Below are positions 35,727 to 48,799 of a stretch of 64,000 bases of DNA, piece by piece. Position 1 is the first letter of the stretch; every line of letters begins with the position of its first letter. This DNA comes from Cryptomeria japonica (taxonomy: Eukaryota > Streptophyta > Pinopsida > Cupressales > Cupressaceae): assembly GCF_030272615.1 (NCBI RefSeq), contig NC_081413.1, forward strand, positions 20,120,785-20,184,784, given 5' to 3'. A program made the translations under genes and the position numbers. The notes under the pieces were generated by a model. That model did no database searches and was not told the origin of the DNA. It saw only the letters and a program-made list of their open reading frames with translations.

Positions 35727-37370
35727 TTACTCAACCCTGTCAAGCTCCACTAAATGGTCCAACTTTTGAGACAAATCCAGATGTAATTGACCCCTATCCA
35801 CAATGTTCCAATTTTGCATATGATAAGAGGCCCATTTGGCCAAACAATCTGCTACTCCATTCCATTCTCTAGGAATATGATTGAAAGAAACAGAGTGAAA
35901 AGAGGAACATAAGTTAAGAATTTGTTTAACAACCAAAGGTAAATGCAAACTAACACCTTCTAAAGTCCGCCTATTCAACAAATTCACCACTACCTGGGAA
36001 TCAGAGTCACAAATGATCCTTCTCCAACCAAGTTAACAACCGCGCTCCATGGCATAAAAAATGACAAGAGCCTCTATCAAATTATTAGTATGAAGACCCT
36101 TATAAACAAAAAAGATAGACTAAACGGTCCCAGAACTATCCTGACCAACCCCACCAATACCAGCATGACCAGGGTTTCCCCGAGAAGAACCCTGCATGTT
36201 GAGTTTCAAAACTCCCCGAGGAGGAGGATACCAATGCCCCTCCCTATTTATCTTCCGAAGAGGATGTCTACATCTATTTCTCATGATATGTCCTTGCTGA
36301 GGAGGAAGATGAAGATGATTGCAACAGTTAACATCTCGAGGATCCACTATTTCTGATAAGTCACATTTTACCAAAACAGTTTCTCCCAATGAATGAAGAA
36401 TTTCCACCACAAGCGAGGAGCCACCAACATCACATCTTGAAAAATCCCACGATTCCTCTCCAATCAGATATTCCAGATAATAAAAGAGGGGACAAGAGCC
36501 CAAGCAACTTGAAGAAAAGAGATCATAACAAGGGCCTTGCCCCAATGATAAAAAAATTCACCCAAATAAGAGACATGCCAATTGGCCTTGTTCCACACAC
36601 CCCACCAAAAGTGCTAGATCTCCCTAGAGAGAGAAAGTTGGAAGTAGAGATGAGAAACACTCTCCTGACTATTACGACACAACACACACATTGAGGGGCC
36701 TTGAAACCCACGCTTGCACAAATTATCCCAAGTAAGACACTGATTTTGAACCACCAACCACGTGAAGAAGTTACACTTGGGCCACGAACAATTGTGCCAA
36801 ACAAGTTTCCACCAAGGGACCTCAATGTTGCCAAACAACTGCCTATCAAGCTGTCCATATCCTGCAAAAACAAAGTACTTCCCAGACAAATCATTGCCAA
36901 CCCAAGCCAAAAAATCATGTCCCACTAAGGCATTACAATCACGAGAAGAAAGAATCTAAGCAAGCTCACGCCCATCCACCTCTGACCCTCCTAGTGGTCA
37001 TTCAGAAGAGTTCTTCCATCTAAAACTAACAGCCAACCCACAATTTTGAGCCACTTTATAATGCTCAATCGTGTCTCAACTTGCAACAGTAAAAATATCA
37101 CAAAGGGACTGGAGGTGAGGATATGAAGAAAGAAGAGGAGGGTGTCCATCCCAAGAATCAAACCAAAAAAGAGTCTATGAGCCCGAATGACAGATCCAAA
37201 AAAGCCCACTCTTAACTAACTGAGTGCCCACTTTCAGAGTATGCCAGGTCATAGAACTTGTTCCATCCAAAGGAAAATGAGGAACATGAAAAGAAATAAC
37301 ACCTAAAAGATACTTATGGGTGAGAATACGGGCCAAAAGCTGATGTTGACTAGTAAATTTATTCTTAACG
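35727..37370 (-). mobile_element. LINE 3' half: RT C-terminus, zf-RVT and RNase H, degraded
   Basis: Reading on the minus strand from about 37,370: sequence like FWFDSWDGHPPLLSSYP (post-RT region), then at 36,614-36,925 the zf-RVT domain (WPKCNFFTWLVVQNQCLTW, KRGFQGPSMCVLCRNSQESV, SHLYF). At 36,120-36,300 an RNase H start follows (PPPRGVLKLNMQGSSRGNPG, AGIGGVGQDSSG), and its end is at 35,727-35,990 (NHIPREWNGVADCLAKWA). In the RNase H the first Asp appears as Gln (MQGSS). Frames are broken between the blocks. It belongs to plant LINEs that carry an RNase H domain. The 5' part was not seen, as is usual for truncated insertions. Confidence 0.85.
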
Positions 37371-39547
37371 TTTTAGTTTCATTTTCCTTATTGTGTAACC
37401 CATTGTTCCTATAACATCTTTGCTCTTCGACTAGATAATTTTACACTTGACATTTATAACTAAATGATTATAATTGTAGATACCAACATGGTAGGAAACC
37501 CACTATATCATAATATGTTCTTTGATGTGATTACCAAATGTAGAGACCTCGGGTCTAAAACTCATCCACTAATCTTATACTTGGATTTATTAAACCAAAC
37601 TTTATATCATATACCATTATCATAGTATTTGGTACTATTATCTTCAAGATAAAAATTGTCATGTACAGTAGTGTGTTATCCAACTATATAGAAGTATACA
37701 CCAAGAATGATAAACTTCCTTTATGTGTAATTATTACAAACATCATGCTCAAGCTAGGTGAACACATTATATTTGTAAAGTATTCATATGAAGATATATC
37801 CATGATAAAAATACTCTATACTTATGAATTTTTAATTACAAATAGCGCGAATCAATAATCACCATAACTCATGATTAGGTCCTACTAGATAAAGGTTTAA
37901 TCAACAAAAGTTGTAGAGTTATTAATAATCAACACCATGTTCAATTTTCCATGTATCATAGCTTTTTTGTTAGACATGAATTGACAACTAGACATATATG
38001 GTTGAAATCAATGTAATGCCAATGTTTATCCCAAGGGAGGATATGATGCATTTATTAATGCCAACATATATGATAATCATTGTATCATCCTATGTTGAGG
38101 CTAATACATAGGAGACTTTCTATAGTTATGTTTAGCTCAACTTACATTGATTCCCTCTTCATTTCTCATATGATCAAATAGAAGTTAGGTTTCATTAACA
38201 TTACTATAATCAAATCCATCCAACTGGGGTTTAGAATTCTATAAGTTCTCATTTAGAACCACTATCACACCACATCTCTATTTAACTCTTTAGTTTCTCT
38301 TTCCTGGTGTGCTATCTTAACTAGAAGTTTTGAGAATTTTAGAGAATTTACCTCAATTTTACATTTTAAACTTATAATAACATTAACCCTTTATTTGCTT
38401 TTGTTGAAAAGAGAATAAAGGTTTTGTTCATTTCAAGAAACCCCAAAGTCTAAGAAACCCTTCCTACATAGTTGTTTTCACTTATTCTTATGCCAAGGTA
38501 AGCTTACACAAATTACAACAAATTACAATAGTTAAATGTTTCAAAAAATATGATTTATTTAAAGAATGAAACCAATGCTTTAAAGACTTGTCTCAAACTG
38601 GCCTAATTTTAAGCTCTACCCTCTAATTTTAAGCTCTACCCTCCTCCTTATAGTTTCAGTTTTGAAATGATATTTTTCTCTAAGTTTGTAAGGGTAAAGC
38701 TATTTGTTTCTTTTCACATTTTGACTGAAATATCTTGATAAGAGAATAGAAATACATTTGTAGAAGAAATACAAGTTTGAATAGAAATAAGAGACTTTAA
38801 ATTGAGATTTCAATGCATAAATCGATTCATCTAGTATAAATCGATTCATCTGGCATACAAAGATATTCTGAATTATATTCTACTTATTTGCAAAGAGTCT
38901 TCCAATCAAATCCTTGCCACAGATAATGATGAGCCATAGACAAAGCACCTATAATAGTTGAATCAACTCGTTAGCATCTCTTAAAAAAACAAAAGAAGAA
39001 GACATCTTCTTGCCCGACTAGATGATAAACCCTTATGCCCTACATTCCTTCCTCCCACAAAATTCTCGATATAACCTCTATACTCTACTTTTCATTCATG
39101 TCGTTTTTTCTCCAATCTCTCTTCCGCTCCCATATTTTCAACTCCTCACATTCCTCTGCTCCATCAATGTGCACTTCCTCAATTCTATTCCCATTAACGC
39201 GCAAGCAGGGAGTATGCTAGCGAAGGTTGAGAAATTTTTTCTCTCCCTCTGCCAATTGCCTTTCTTTTCTTGCTTTTTCAATAAATACATTTTGTTTATA
39301 CCATGTAATAATAGTTCTACTCGAGAAGACACACTTCAATTTCAATTTGAAGTGAAAGGCTACCCATACTCTTCACGTGGTGCCCATGCCTTTGCATTAA
39401 TTTGGTCTTGGTTGCCTCCTTTCTGTTTTGCCAACCATGATGATTCCCTCCGTGCTACATTAAATTGAAATTTATTCTCAATCTATTAATTTTTTTTTCA
39501 CCATATAGTGGTCAATAGGAGACGGTCTTATATAGGGATGTGACACA
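37371..39547. other. AT-rich spacer, nothing recognised
   Basis: No domain-bearing frame. A short TCTAATTTTAAGCTCTACCC duplication lies near 38,605-38,640. A 148-codon frame at 39022-39468 has an ATG but no recognisable feature beyond hydrophobic stretches. Confidence 0.4.
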
Positions 39548-39880
39548 TTATCATCTATGTTTTCACATTTGTTGAGTGAATTCATATTAGAATAGACGGA
39601 AATCAAGTTGTTTGTTTCTTGATGAAATCTATTTGTAACTAGAATTTCATATGGATGGAAATTAGGAATAATTAGGAATGCCCTGTCCAGAATTTGGGCA
39701 ATAAAGAATGATGCTTTTGTAAATGCTAAACTTCAGTTTATTAAAAGTTGTTAGTTATGTTCGGTCTTCTTAATTTCATTATGGTTAACATTGCTATTTT
39801 ATTTTGGTTTACATGTTTATCTTATTGGTCTTTTATTTTTATCTTAAAGACAAAAACTTATGTTTAGTTTGGCACTTCAA
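39548..39880. repeat. Repeat shared with 13,060-13,420, 3' side of CXE copy 2
   Basis: Parallels 13,060 onward from CATCTATGTTTTCACATTTG with moderate divergence. It lies 5.6 kb from the end of CXE copy 2, against 0.2 kb for copy 1. Confidence 0.6.
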
Positions 39881-40058
39881 ATTTGAACAATCTTTAAAGA
39901 AATGATAACTTCAACCATCAAAATGAATTTTGAAGGATCTCCTTTTCTCAATGATTTCCGCTTATCTATTCCATTTGAATGCCCACCATTTTTTAAATTG
40001 ATCTACACTAACTCTTCTTAAATCCCACAAACCTAATTAGTAACCTAATTTCACTTTT

Positions 40059-40340
40059 CAGTTCTTGGCCATTGTAAGCATTTTTTTTTGAAGTAAAATG
40101 TTTTGGACAAACATCAATTTTTCAGTTCTTGGTCATTATGAGTATTTTTTGAATAAAAATATTTTGGGTAAGCATTTTCTTCTAAGTAAAATGTTTTGGA
40201 CAAACATCAATTTTGCAGTTCTTGGTCATTATAAAGCTTTTTTGAATAAAAATATTTTGGGTAAGCATCAATTTTTAGTTCTTAGTCATAATAAACATTT
40301 TTTTTTAATAAAATTGTTTTGTGGAACATTAACTTTTGTG
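40059..40340. repeat. Degenerate tandem repeat of about 60 bp, four copies
   Basis: Units open with CAGTTCTTGGYCATTRT or a close variant at about 40,061, 40,122, 40,217 and 40,278. Each is followed by TTTTTTGAATAAAAATATTTTGGG-like sequence; the second carries about 33 extra bases. Confidence 0.7.
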
Positions 40341-42229
40341 GTTGTTGGTGTAATTGAGCAAATTAAGAGGATAACCCTTCTGAAATAATTTGTTGTTGTG
40401 CATTGAAAGGCTGGATGCCGGAGTGTACTTAAGAACAAAATATCAACATGAAGCCTTTTATGTTTAAAGGAGAATACATTTAGACTGCCCTTATGAGATT
40501 ACAGGTTTTTGTACTGATATTCAAAAACCTAATCATAGATTCTGATAATTAATGAATTGTTTAAATTCATTTTTTCTTAGACTGATATAGTTTCATATTG
40601 GTTTCTTTTCTTATTGTCTAAGTCGATTTTGGGAATGTCTTAAAAAGTGCAGAAATTTTCATTGATTTAAAATTGGTTCTTTTAAAAAAATTGGAGCGAT
40701 TATATTGATGGGTACCCACGATCAATCCAATTCGAGCAGTAATCCACAACTAGACACTTGATGTCTGGACCTAAGTAAATGGCCATTAGTTCTGTAATTC
40801 GTGTAGTAATTTGGCATCATAAAGTCTGAATTTGTACAAGTATTTAAGAGTATTGCACAATGTTAATTTGAGAAGGAAATTCAATAAATCTGTACACTTA
40901 GGAACAGGTTAGAACTTTGCAGCCAATTCCATGTTTTGTGCGTTTTCTTTAAGAAGCCTACTACAAAGTTTTTGCCTTTTTAAAATTGTTTTCCTATTTT
41001 TGCTAGGATCATGATTTAGAGTTCTATGGATATTATATTTACAAAAACTTTCGAGTTTCTATGTACTGCATGCTTATGCTACAATAGCATACTAGTTCAA
41101 GTTGTTTAGAAGAATATTCTTTCCTCTTGCAAATGTTAGAGTCCTTTTCCTCAGCTAAAACTGTTTATTAATCCATATGCTTGACCAGAACAAATTTGTG
41201 TTATAGGCACTTGATGAGATTCTTTATTTTTCTTTACTTGACGGTATACACTGTAGTAAAGTTCTTGAAGTTGTTGATCTTTCAGCTATGTGAGCTCTGC
41301 CTCATATTCCTAATAGAGATAATTCCTGTCGAAGTTTATGTCATGCCTTCCTCTTTCGTCCTTATCTCATTGGCACCTGCCCAGAGGTGCTTGCAAATTG
41401 CTTACCAGAGAGCTTGTTGCACTGAGCGATGTGTTCTGGTATCTGAAGCATCCCTAGTCGTAGCACCTTTATTTTCCTTGTATGAGATTAGTTCTGACCT
41501 TTTAGAAAAAGTTTAGAAAAAGAATAAAATCTGCTTTGTGGAAACTACCACTTACAAATATCTTTTTGTAATCTTACAAACTAAAATCTAGACACGACCG
41601 TTGTTAATGATTATGTATAGTGATCATGCAATTAAAGAAAAAGCTATTCATTAAAGTTATCTTTGACTATATGAAAAAAGGAAATGTAATTGTTTTACAT
41701 GTTAAATTATGGTGACTTTACAAAGTTAAATAGTATTATGCTTGCATATGTACTAACTTACTGTTTTTAGAATTTTTTTGCAGAAATACATGTTTCTCTG
41801 GATGCATTAGTGATAATTTGAAACCTTCTTTAAAAAATCATGTTTACACTTGTTAGATTGGTTGTCTATCAATTTGGGCCACCTAAAATAAAACATAAAA
41901 CATAATTTATCAACATTTCATAACACACTAAAAAGGTGTGCAACTACTAGTTTATATACAACTATTAGAGATTTTCAAAGAGAAAGAAAGTTCCACAATA
42001 TATTTATTTATATAACTCCAAAAAATTCCTAAATCTAAAAAGGTCCCAGAATAACTTACTAGCACTTGCAAATCTTCTATTGATATTGGGGTTTCTACTT
42101 TGGTTGGATCAGACTTTTTAATGACAATGAAAGTTTCTTCGATTGCAATTGTTGGTGTAATTATTTATTTTTATAGGATATAATTACAATTTACATAAGT
42201 TAACTTAGGATAATGCATCTCATCGTAGT
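40341..42229. other. Spacer, nothing recognised
   Basis: AT-rich, many short frames, none with family resemblance. Confidence 0.4.
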
Positions 42230-43090
42230 TTGGATATGAGACACTCAGGGAAGCATGCACATAAGGATGTAGCTTGTAGGAAAAATTCCACCTTCTATGG
42301 TCTTATCTTGCTGTTACACTCCACATTCGGTGGGTCATCCACCTCTTGTGGAATATTATATTATTTCTCCTACCTACCCCTACTTTTTCTTACCTGCCCT
42401 TGTTTCTCATTGAGCCACATGTCATGATTGTGTGCTCACATATCCATGTGGCCTTGCCTATATATGCAGGCCTATATTCATTGTATTGGTTAATCCAACC
42501 ACTAAGGATGCTTCTATGATTCATGTTGTCGTGATACCGATAGATGTTGTCCCCTCTACTAAAAATGGATTGCTGCCTCTTACCCCGCCGATTTCTTTGT
42601 GCGTTGATACAACTTTTGTCCCTCCTATTAGTGGTGATCTTGTGTCCGCGACGGTGGTACCTCTTACCTCACTGACTGCTTCACTGGGTGCTAACACAAC
42701 TTCTGCTAGTTGTGACTCTATACCCACGACGGTTGTTGCTCCCTCTTCTGGCCCCCTTTTTTCCACTCCAGAAAGATCGGTGTTGGACCCTTCGGATTGG
42801 TCTATTGCAGCAGCTAAAGTTGAAGTTGGTTGGATTACTGTTAAGGGAAAGCATTTAAAGACATCCAAGCCCTCTTTTGATACGACTCTTCATTCCCACA
42901 AGGCCAAATGAGGGCCTTTGTAGTTGGTTGTTTGGGCTGGTTTTACTGGCCCTGTTGTCGTTTGGGGTTGTCCTTGTCTTTGTTTTCAGTTGTTCTATCT
43001 ACCCGGGCTTTCAAAGCTTTATCTTTCTTTTAATCTGATGTAAATGGTTTCGAGGCCCCTTCCAAACTTGTTTTCACTTAATCAAAAAAT
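42230..43090 (+). mobile_element. Possible LINE-derived fragment
   Basis: A frame to 42909 is rich in Thr, Ser, Pro and Val and ends GWITVKGKHLKTSKPSFDTT, resembling the tail of plant LINE ORF1 proteins. It is followed by a TTTGGGCTGGTTTT-rich stretch, GGTTTCGAGGCCCC, and a short A-rich tail (AATCAAAAAAT, 43,080-43,090), as in LINE 3' ends. The identification rests on overall style more than on a diagnostic domain. Confidence 0.3.
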
Positions 43091-45469
43091 TACTAGCACT
43101 TGCACCAAAACAAAGTGCAAGGGTTACGCCGATAGTAAAATATATTAAAAATAATATATTAGAAGGTAAAAAACCACATAATGTAAAAAATAAATTATAA
43201 TTGATAAGATTTACAGGAAAACTGCTACTAACATAAGGTACATGTAAGAGGATGTTTGTAAAGGTTGCACAATTCAAATTCAATAGCATTTTCTTGAAAG
43301 TTTGTGAAGTCTTTTCATTGAACCATGACTCTAACTTTAATTAAACTCTAACCATAATTGAACCCCAACACTTAAAACCCAAACCTATTCACATCCTAAT
43401 TTTTGTCATAGAACTTGAACCCTAACTTTAATTAAACTATTTAAATAAAACGAATATCTAAATAACTTCTGATTAAGAATGAAACCTATTTGAACGAAAG
43501 AAAATTTCCAAATCAAGATCATACAAGAATAACTTGAATAAAGAACTACTTGTAATTATCTCACATACTAAAATCAAAACAAAATAATTTGAAACATCAA
43601 ATAGCAATTAAAGTAAACTGAGATCCTGATAAAAACTTTATATGGTTGAGAATGAACAGTCATAAACAGTTAATAAATTGAAAGAAACCCCACAATATTC
43701 AAAACCAAAACTGGACACAGACACAAAGTTTGTCAAATCAACTTCAAAGCTCCCACTCAAAACGGATCACATTTCTTTGGAGAGCTTGACCCGGAACATC
43801 TACAAGATAAGATAACTCTCCACTTTCAAAGTCCTAAAAGCCTATATATTAAGTAGGACATATCAAACTATTTTAGCTTGTCTGGTACGTTGTTCATACT
43901 GATTTCTAGTTACACAATGGATATGCATATACACATTGTTTCTTGTCTCACCAGTCAAGGCTGCGAACAGATCATGGGTGAACTATAATTTTTGTTCAGT
44001 TGGTTAAAAACAGGTTCAAATTCTGGCAGACAAGATAAAGCGTTTAGAGAATCGGCTAAAATGTTAGTGATTCTATTGCAGATCCAACATCCAATTTTGA
44101 GGAGGCATAAAAAGTTAATAGTATACATGTACATGGTGTACTTGAGCATAACCATACAGCTTAAGTTTTTTGATCCTGTGTCTCCATTTGAATCTTCATT
44201 AGCATCTCAAGTTTTCGGGGCATCTCAGGCCCCTGATCCTTGAATGCTTGTTTTGACAGAGATGGTTAATAAGATACAAAGGGACATAGGTAATAACTCT
44301 TCTTTACATTTTATTGTACTTCCATTCTATTTACAAGCGAAGGATTAAAATGCTAAAATGTTTGACAGAGGACATTATACAACCACATACAGTTTTGATT
44401 ATAGCGATAATTTAGTTTATTATGTATAAAAATTATATCTTTTTTCAAATTATCTCTTCCTACTTACAATTATATATATTCTGCCCACCAACTAATCTGC
44501 TCTGAAACAACAATGAGGTTGGTTGTGGCAGAGATTTGGTCCCCCTATTGAATTTTCTCCATTTTTAGATTATCCAGACCCACAAGAATAGATGGCAAAA
44601 GATAAAATTTCTTCGATTTGATGAAAAATCTCCAAAGGAGAACAAGAGGTCAGATGAGTATCTGCAGAAAGAGGGCAAAGAACTAAATGCAGAAAATGTG
44701 TTGACAAAGATGAGATGTACTCGACACACCTTGGAGGAAAGGCAGTGAAAGTTAACGTGAAAGCCTTGAGGGGCAGGAAAAGCGTCCCATCACTCAGTAC
44801 TTAGAGCAGAAAAAGTTGTTCTCTCGCATCACTCCATGCTTCCACTCTGTATGAGAAGTGTATTCAACCACGAAAGGCAGAAGAAGTGCCCCATCACTGA
44901 GTACTGAAAGCGAAATTGTAGAAGGAAAAGGACGGTGGGAAGTTGGCAGTGAGCTGGAAAAGCTCTAATGTATTTCCCGGTAGGTTTAGATGGTTTTTTT
45001 TCAGGCGTTAACAGTAGACAAATCCGCTGGCTATTGCCACCATATATAACCTATCGGCTAATTAACATCTAAGTTTAAATCTGAAAAGACATTCTAAATC
45101 ACACTCAAATTATATTCCAGAGGCATCCAAACCCTGTCCACATAAAAAAAGTTAAAAAACCTTAAATAAGCTTTAGAAAACTTGGGAATTAAATGTATCT
45201 TTTTCCCATGAACGCAGCTTTTCGATGCATATTACAGACGGACGAGCCGGCAAGCAAATATGCGGAAAAGACATTCTAAATCAAACTCAAATTCCACAAC
45301 ATTAAAGATACCCAAACCCTGTCCACATTAAAACCCTTATCTTTTCCTTCAAAAACCCAGCCATTCTATCCAAATTACAGACAGATCAACCAACAAGCCC
45401 GCAAGTGTGTACATTTACACGCGAACAAACAAAACAATAAGAAAAAGAGGCAGCGCCCCATTCTTCTGA
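43091..45469. other. Spacer downstream of CXE copy 2
   Basis: No gene recognised. A split tRNA-like promoter pair lies near 43,990-44,023 but is too closely spaced to be a tRNA gene. Two loosely similar stretches (about 45,080-45,140 and 45,260-45,330) both contain AAAGACATTCTAAATC and CCAAACCCTGTCCACAT, so they are a local duplication offset by about 180 bp. Confidence 0.4.
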
Positions 45470-46504
45470 TTATCTCTGCATGAAATCAGAGATATCATCA
45501 AGGAAACTTGAAGACAAGTCATAAGGCATCAACGGAAAACCATGAACGCCGTTTTCATAGAACAGAAGTTCAACTTCCTTTTTCATCTTCTTCAGATAAT
45601 CAAAATACCGCAGCTGCCAATCTCGCAGTGTATCAAGCCCTCCAATCACAACCAAACTCTTCGGCAGCTGAACCGCCGAAATTTCGGCGCCGCCGTACCC
45701 CACCACATTCGCCGCCGGGTGATCTCTGTTCGCCCCCTCCGGCAAAAACGCCTTCCAAGACCAATCGCAGGCGTCCACAGAAATCAACGGAACATCCGTC
45801 AAAGCCAACTCCGACGGCGTCCTCTCCTCACCTCCAAAGAATGGCTGTATCAAAACATGCCCTAAGATCTTCAATGGCGTCAAGTCCTCCTTCCCCTCTG
45901 CCACGCGGCATCCGACGTGGTGAACGATATTCCCTCCGGCGCTCTCCCCCATCAGAAAACACCGTGACACGTCAGCGCACCGTGGCAGAAAGGAGCTTTC
46001 ACCATGGTCGTTTCTGAGCCACAAGAGAGCGGCATAGCAGTCTTCATAAGCAACGGGGAACTTGTGTTCCGGTGCCAGCCTGTACTCCACCGAAACCACA
46101 ACCACACGCCGCCGCTTTGCCAGCCGCCGGCAAAACAAGTCATAGTTCTCCTGCGCAGCGGACAACATGCAGAAACCCCCGCCGTGAAAATACACCACTA
46201 CCGGTAGCTTTTCCGATTTGTCGTCTTCCAGTACCGGAATAAACAGGCGAACCCAGACGCCTGTGAGCGGATCTATGACGGCGTCTCTGGAATATACCCC
46301 GCGGTCAGGCGTCTCGTTGGCGGGGACTGAGTGTAGGAACCATGAAGCAAGGCCGCGGTTAACAGTGCCATCGCTTCTGCGGGTAAAGTAGCTGCCTTGC
46401 TTGACGAACCAGCATATCCATTTCACCCGCCGGGGAAGAGTTTTCCTGATTTCTTCCACGCCTTGCTGGTATTCGGGCTTCATTATCTTCGCATCCTCGG
46501 CCAT
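45470..46504 (-). CDS. Carboxylesterase (plant CXE, GID1-like alpha/beta hydrolase), copy 2
   Basis: An intact single-exon gene of 344 residues starting at ATG 46504. Oxyanion-hole motif HGGGF is at residues 107-111, nucleophile Ser188 in GESAG, and Asp291 and His321 complete the likely triad. It aligns without gaps to copy 1 (13,611-14,663) from the nucleophile to the C-terminus. Most differences lie in the first 100 residues and a few surface positions, for example a shorter loop after the RRSDGTVNR segment. The 3' flanks are also similar right after the stop (AGAGGCAGCGCCCC). Retained catalysis and intact frame suggest a functional enzyme; substrate unknown. The N-terminal differences could alter the lid over the active site and hence specificity. 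Confidence 0.95.
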   Translation of the reverse strand: MAEDAKIMKPEYQQGVEEIRKTLPRRVKWICWFVKQGSYFTRRSDGTVNRGLASWFLHSVPANETPDRGVYSRDAVIDPLTGVWVRLFIPVLEDDKSEKLPVVVYFHGGGFCMLSAAQENYDLFCRRLAKRRRVVVVSVEYRLAPEHKFPVAYEDCYAALLWLRNDHGESSFLPRCADVSRCFLMGESAGGNIVHHVGCRVAEGKEDLTPLKILGHVLIQPFFGGEERTPSELALTDVPLISVDACDWSWKAFLPEGANRDHPAANVVGYGGAEISAVQLPKSLVVIGGLDTLRDWQLRYFDYLKKMKKEVELLFYENGVHGFPLMPYDLSSSFLDDISDFMQR

Positions 46505-47235
46505 GAAGGATTATGAAAATTTAAAACTGGCTGAAAGATGATGAAATCTGTTTACAACTGAACAAAAAACAGAATTGAGAAATATATTGTATGCATTAAC
46601 TTGAATGAAAACTACAATTACATAAACTCTTATATAAAGAGAGCTGATCACCGATCTGAATAAAGCATTCAAACAAAGCTTTCAAAAACTTAAAAAACCG
46701 CGCTAAAAAACTAAAATAAAACAAACTAAACAATAGAGCCGATTGCTTGCCTTACTACGAAGTCAGCAGTTTTTAAACGCATAAAACAAAAACTAAAATT
46801 AAGTTTATGCTTGCAGTTTCTAAACTGCTGTTTTATTAAAAATCAAAAAACAAATCTCCACGCAGCCTTCAAGTGCACGCCATCTTTGATCATATCGGAT
46901 CATTCCTATCTTCAGGCCATTGTTACAAAATGGGAGGTCGAAATGAAATTTAGCCGCACGGTGAAGTTGGATGTAGTTAATGCAAATGACAGCAGGTACA
47001 TTTTGTTTGCTGACGAAATTTAAGGGAATTTAAAATCACCGCTGCACGGACGGGGTTTGGGTCTTACATGTGAAGACCTTGCGTTAAAGTGGTGCGTGTT
47101 GTTACAATTTGATTGGCCTTTGTCAAGATTTTTTCTTCGAGTGCAAAATTCCCTTCCGCTTTAATTATATAACTAATTTATCCTTTCGATTTGGTCTAAT
47201 AGTTAATGTTTTCATAATTGTTATACTAGTAGTTG
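46505..47235. other. Upstream region of CXE copy 2
   Basis: Contains the candidate TATA box at 46629-46636 and otherwise no recognised feature. I see no clear similarity to the upstream region of copy 1. Confidence 0.4.
46629..46636 (-). promoter_or_regulatory. Candidate TATA box for CXE copy 2
   Basis: The minus strand reads CTTTATATAAGAG about 125 bp upstream of the start codon, a normal distance for a plant promoter with a short leader. Confidence 0.5.
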
Positions 47236-47480
47236 CATGAGGGAACTCACCTCCAACACGGGGTCAATAGGTGGGTTTGTAAAAGCATCATAGAGAAATA
47301 AAGCAATTGCATGGAGGAACTCACTTCCAACATGGGCCAATAGGTGGGTTTGTAGAAGCATCATAGAGAAATAAAGCAATTAAAGGAAAAGATGCAAGGA
47401 ATTAACAAAATAGAAAAGTGGGGTGGCTTTGTAGGAGCATCATAGAGAAAGAGAGCAATTAAAAGAAAATATGCAATGAA
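47236..47480. repeat. Degenerate tandem repeat of about 77 bp, three copies
   Basis: GGGTTTGTARAAGCATCATAGAGAAA-like sequence recurs near 47,273, 47,347 and 47,427 within longer similar units (GGAACTCACYTCCAACA). Confidence 0.75.
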
Positions 47481-47540
47481 TGAAATGAATAGCAAAGTGC
47501 ATTTTATATGTGTGTGTGAAATGAATAGCAAAGTGCATTT

Positions 47541-47544
<4 letters not shown>

Positions 47545-47579
<35 letters not shown>
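47545..47579. repeat. (TG)n microsatellite
   Basis: About 17 uninterrupted TG units, preceded by a 37-bp direct duplication (GAAATGAATAGCAAAGTGC at 47,479 and 47,518). Confidence 0.95.
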
Positions 47580-47583
<4 letters not shown>

Positions 47584-48789
47584 ATGTAACTGTACATAAC
47601 CTAACCAATGTTTTCAGTTGTTCCCAAAATCTGAAGTTAACCACCCACCAACCCCCATGATGTCGAAGGCAGCATGATGTAAGTATGAAAGAACAAAATA
47701 ATGTAGTTATTACAATTGTTTTTTTATTTCAGACTGTATAAAACCCAACCAATTTAATGTGTTGGTCCCAGAAAATATAAGTTAGCCACCCTCCAACCCC
47801 CATGCTGGCATTGCTAGCATGTTATATAACCATTTGATGTATTATTTGTGAAGTACATAATTGATGTAAGTATTGAGTAGTTATTGATGTTGTATAGTTT
47901 TGTATGTCTTTGCTTGGTTTTGTAGACTAATTTAAAGTTGCCACTGGTACATGTGAGAAATAACATTGTATTAGAACATTGTATATGTATTAAATAATTG
48001 AAAGTGATAAAACTTGGGGATTGAAAAGAATGGGAAAGGAAGGTACTTACAATTGTTGAAAGTATGTTGGAGTATATGTTTGGTCAATTTTTTTGGTGGG
48101 TGTGAAATCTGCAAACAAGATGGGCAGTATAAACAAAAGTTAGCATCATTGAACACAAAGGTCAAAGGGATTAAGATACCCTTGTAGCATGTGTTGTTTA
48201 AAATGATGTCTTCTTTGATGCCCTGGAAGTAGAAGAACACGAGAGAAGGTTTAGTAACATATGAGATACTACAATTGTAGGGAGTAAACATTAAAAGGAG
48301 AGTAAATAGAAGCAAGGAAAACAATGTGAAGTGTGCGAACTTGTATTTTTTGGAATGTGATCAACATTGAGAAAGGTAAGTTCTTGTTGCGATGCAATCT
48401 TTTACATTTCTTGCTGACCCTGCAAGATTCAATAGTTATAATGTGTGGCAATGAATGAAAGAAGATATATGGTATGCAAAAAGGTATGGACATTGTGGTT
48501 GTAGTACCTGTGTTGGATTTTTTTGTAAGTAATTTCCTTTTGTGATATGAGAAAGCTTCAACAAACAAGATTCTTTATTCTTTCTTGAAATGGTTAATGG
48601 ACCACCTTGCAATTTTAAGTACCTCTGGTAAGTGGAATGCGGGTGAATTCAAAGGTGTTCAATTGATTTTACTCGAGACAGTGTTGTAAATGTAAGACCT
48701 TGTTCCTTTGTTTTACTAATATCAATTGTAGCAAAGGGCGTGTGCACAAAGATGGTAGTCAGAAAAGTGGACACCACCCCAAAAAAACA
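47580..48789. other. Spacer up to the DNA transposon
   Basis: No gene recognised; AT-rich. The left boundary of the transposon that follows probably lies in its last 100 bp. Confidence 0.35.
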
Positions 48790-48799
48790 TGGAAAAACA

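Noticed and set aside
39022-39468. 148-codon frame with an ATG
   Set aside because: No domain and no homologue recognised; hydrophobic, low-information peptide in an AT-rich region; no splice or promoter support.
43992-44023. tRNA-like promoter pair (GTTCAGTTGG and GGTTCAAATTC)
   Set aside because: The two boxes are about ten bases apart, too close for a tRNA gene, and the flanks do not form a cloverleaf. It may be a relic of a tRNA-derived SINE, but no body or tail was seen.
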